Program-made: the position numbers and the translations under genes | In this document: positions 4,564-6,104 of the stretch, one piece after another | How the letters are laid out: each line of letters opens with the position of its first letter | Position numbering within the stretch: position 1 is the first letter of the stretch | From: Armatimonadota bacterium | Lineage (GTDB): Bacteria > Armatimonadota > SYMT01 | Length of the DNA stretch: 6,104 nt | Reading direction: 5' to 3' | Assembly (NCBI GenBank): GCA_020696885.1 | Contig: JAJFMS010000239.1 | Span: 1-6,104 of the forward strand | Notes under the pieces: model-generated | The model's database searches: none | What the model was told of the DNA's origin: nothing | Seen by the model: only the letters and a program-made list of their open reading frames with translations

Positions 4564-6104
4564 ATGCGATGGCTGGGACCTCCCTTCGCACTGTTGGCCC
4601 TGGCGGCCCTGGCCATGCCGGGCGCCGCAGAGCCGGACGCGGCATCCCCCCGCGGCGATCTGCGGCTGGAGCGTCGCATCACCCGGGTCATCGACGGGCG
4701 GCCCCTGGCGGAGGTGATCCCATCCATCGGCAAGGAGCTGGGAGTCGCGCTGTCAGCTACCATGAGCGCCGCCGACCACCGGGTGGTGCTCTGTGTCCGG
4801 GACCGTCCCGCCGGTCAGCTCCTGGAAGAGCTGGCGGAGCACCTGGAGCTCGAATGGCGCCGCTCCGACACCGGATACGCGCTCACCGAGGCGCCGGCCG
4901 TACGCCGGAAGCATGAGGAAGCCCGCAAAGCCCGGGCGTCCGCGGAGTGGAGAGAAGCTCGCACCTGGGTGGGGCGAGCGGCGCGCCTCGCCTCGCTGCC
5001 AGCGGCCCAACTCCTGAGCACCGAGCGCGAGCTGTCCGACCGGCTCAACTCCGCCGACCTCCCGCCGGCCGAGCGGGCGCAGGTGGCGGACGAGTTGGCG
5101 CTCGTACAGGAGGCGCGCCGCCCGGCCACGCCGCTGGCGGTCTCGATCCTGCAATCCCTCACCGCGGCGCAGGTCGCGCGCCTCCAGAGCGGCGGGGACC
5201 TCCTGCTGGGAGACGGTGAGCTGACGCCCGCCCTGTTGGCGCAGGTCCGTGCCGTCCGCAACCCCGAGACCCCCTTCGCAGATGCGACGGAGTTCCCGGT
5301 GTGGGCGGACGTGCTGATCCAGTTCCGGGACTGGAACGGTCAGGAGGGGCCGCCCCGTCCTGGTGATCGCAGCCGCCAACTCTCCATAACCCTGGTCGGG
5401 CGGCGAGAGCGCGAGGGGAAGCAAGAGTGGACTCCCCTGGGGTGGCAACCGAAACTGCCTGATCCCGCGTCGGCCCGTCCGCTTGCGACCCAAACCGACG
5501 ATCCGGCGCTGCTCCGCGTGGTTGAGCTGAAGGTGCCCGAGCGGAAGCGGCCGACGCTGGAGCGGCTGGGGGGCGTGGAGACGGCCGCCACCTGGGAGAG
5601 CCGCCTCTGGCCCGCCTGGCCGACCCTCGGCGACGTAGCGCGGCAGCTCTCGGAGGTTTCCGGCCTGGAGGTCATGGCGGACGGCTTCGTGCGGAGCCGC
5701 GTAGACCCCCGGTGGCTGGAAGGGCGGCGCTCAGTGGCCGCCATCCTGGATCGCGTCGCCACAGGGCTGGACTATGACTGGAGCAAGCAGGGCAACCTGA
5801 TCCGGCTGCACAGCCGGCAGCGGGTCCAGGACCGGGATCGAGATGCGCCGGAGCGGATCCTCCAGCCGTGGCGAGAACGAGTGGCCCACCGGGAAGTAGC
5901 TTCCCTGGACGACCTCGCCGAACTGGCCGCGCGGCTCACGGATGAGCAGGCACGCGGCGTTAGCGATTACTGGGGCTGGTACTTCGACCAGCACTGGGTC
6001 TCGCCTCCTACCGGCGGAGCCATCATGTTCTACGCGCAGCGCCGCCACCTCCGGTTCTGGGCGGCGCTCAGCTCCGCGCAGCGACAGGCGGCTCGCTCGG
6101 GAGA
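4564..6104 (+). CDS. Secreted protein with two STN-like modules (3' end outside window)
   Basis: The frame is open from ATG 4564 to the right edge (513 residues, no stop), so the gene is incomplete. A signal peptide is clear: MRW, then a hydrophobic core (7-18) and a likely cleavage after PGAA (near residue 22). Residues about 32-110 look like an STN module (the short domain at the N terminus of secretins and TonB-dependent transducers): a strand, helix EVIPSIGKELGV, then VVLCVRDRPAGQLLEELAEH and a final GYALTE strand. A charged Arg/Glu-rich helical stretch follows (112-190), then a beta-rich segment (about 240-325). A second STN-like module spans about 352-417 (LGDVARQLSEVSGLEV ... SVAAILDRVATGLDYDW ... 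NLIRLHS). No secretin or TonB barrel is seen in the visible part. The function is unknown. It probably acts outside the cytoplasm, and co-transcription with the hydrolase is likely. The STN assignment rests on pattern, not a profile search. Confidence 0.75.
   Translation, partial: MRWLGPPFALLALAALAMPGAAEPDAASPRGDLRLERRITRVIDGRPLAEVIPSIGKELGVALSATMSAADHRVVLCVRDRPAGQLLEELAEHLELEWRRSDTGYALTEAPAVRRKHEEARKARASAEWREARTWVGRAARLASLPAAQLLSTERELSDRLNSADLPPAERAQVADELALVQEARRPATPLAVSILQSLTAAQVARLQSGGDLLLGDGELTPALLAQVRAVRNPETPFADATEFPVWADVLIQFRDWNGQEGPPRPGDRSRQLSITLVGRREREGKQEWTPLGWQPKLPDPASARPLATQTDDPALLRVVELKVPERKRPTLERLGGVETAATWESRLWPAWPTLGDVARQLSEVSGLEVMADGFVRSRVDPRWLEGRRSVAAILDRVATGLDYDWSKQGNLIRLHSRQRVQDRDRDAPERILQPWRERVAHREVASLDDLAELAARLTDEQARGVSDYWGWYFDQHWVSPPTGGAIMFYAQRRHLRFWAALSSAQRQAARSG

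Overview
This is a high-GC (roughly two-thirds G+C) bacterial window with five protein-coding genes in two divergent groups. It has no recognisable RNA gene, mobile element or CRISPR array. The gene content (a UxaE-type tagaturonate epimerase, a compact secreted GH2-like hydrolase, and a secreted protein with secretin/TonB N-terminal-like modules) fits an environmental carbohydrate degrader such as Armatimonadota, Planctomycetota or a related phylum. That placement is inference; there is no marker gene here.

The leftward (minus-strand) group reads from about 3055 down to the left edge. It holds a zinc-dependent medium-chain dehydrogenase most like L-galactonate 5-dehydrogenase (2045-3055), tagaturonate epimerase uxaE (493-1875), and the N-terminal part of a membrane-anchored protein cut by the window edge (1-353). 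The first two genes suggest hexuronate/aldonate catabolism: an L-galactonate-type acid oxidised to D-tagaturonate, then epimerised to D-fructuronate for entry to the mannonate/KDG route. The 169-bp spacer between them carries three blocks of short tandem repeats: degenerate CGAANNN heptads directly upstream of the uxaE ribosome binding site, GAGAAN hexads, and four perfect CCGAACA heptads. It is the most unusual non-coding piece of the window.

The rightward (plus-strand) group starts after a 182-bp divergent intergenic region. It holds a putative exported clan GH-A glycoside hydrolase of GH2-like type with a C-terminal Ig-like domain (about 3238-4527). After 36 bp and a good Shine-Dalgarno follows a signal-peptide protein with two STN-like modules separated by a charged helical segment (4564 to the right edge, still open). 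The last gene has no recognised function.

Together the window looks like a polysaccharide/uronate utilisation neighbourhood: an exported glycosidase on one side and cytoplasmic uronate enzymes on the other. I see no clearly new multi-gene system. The best leads are the repeat-filled spacer, the double-STN protein and the dehydrogenase/UxaE pairing.
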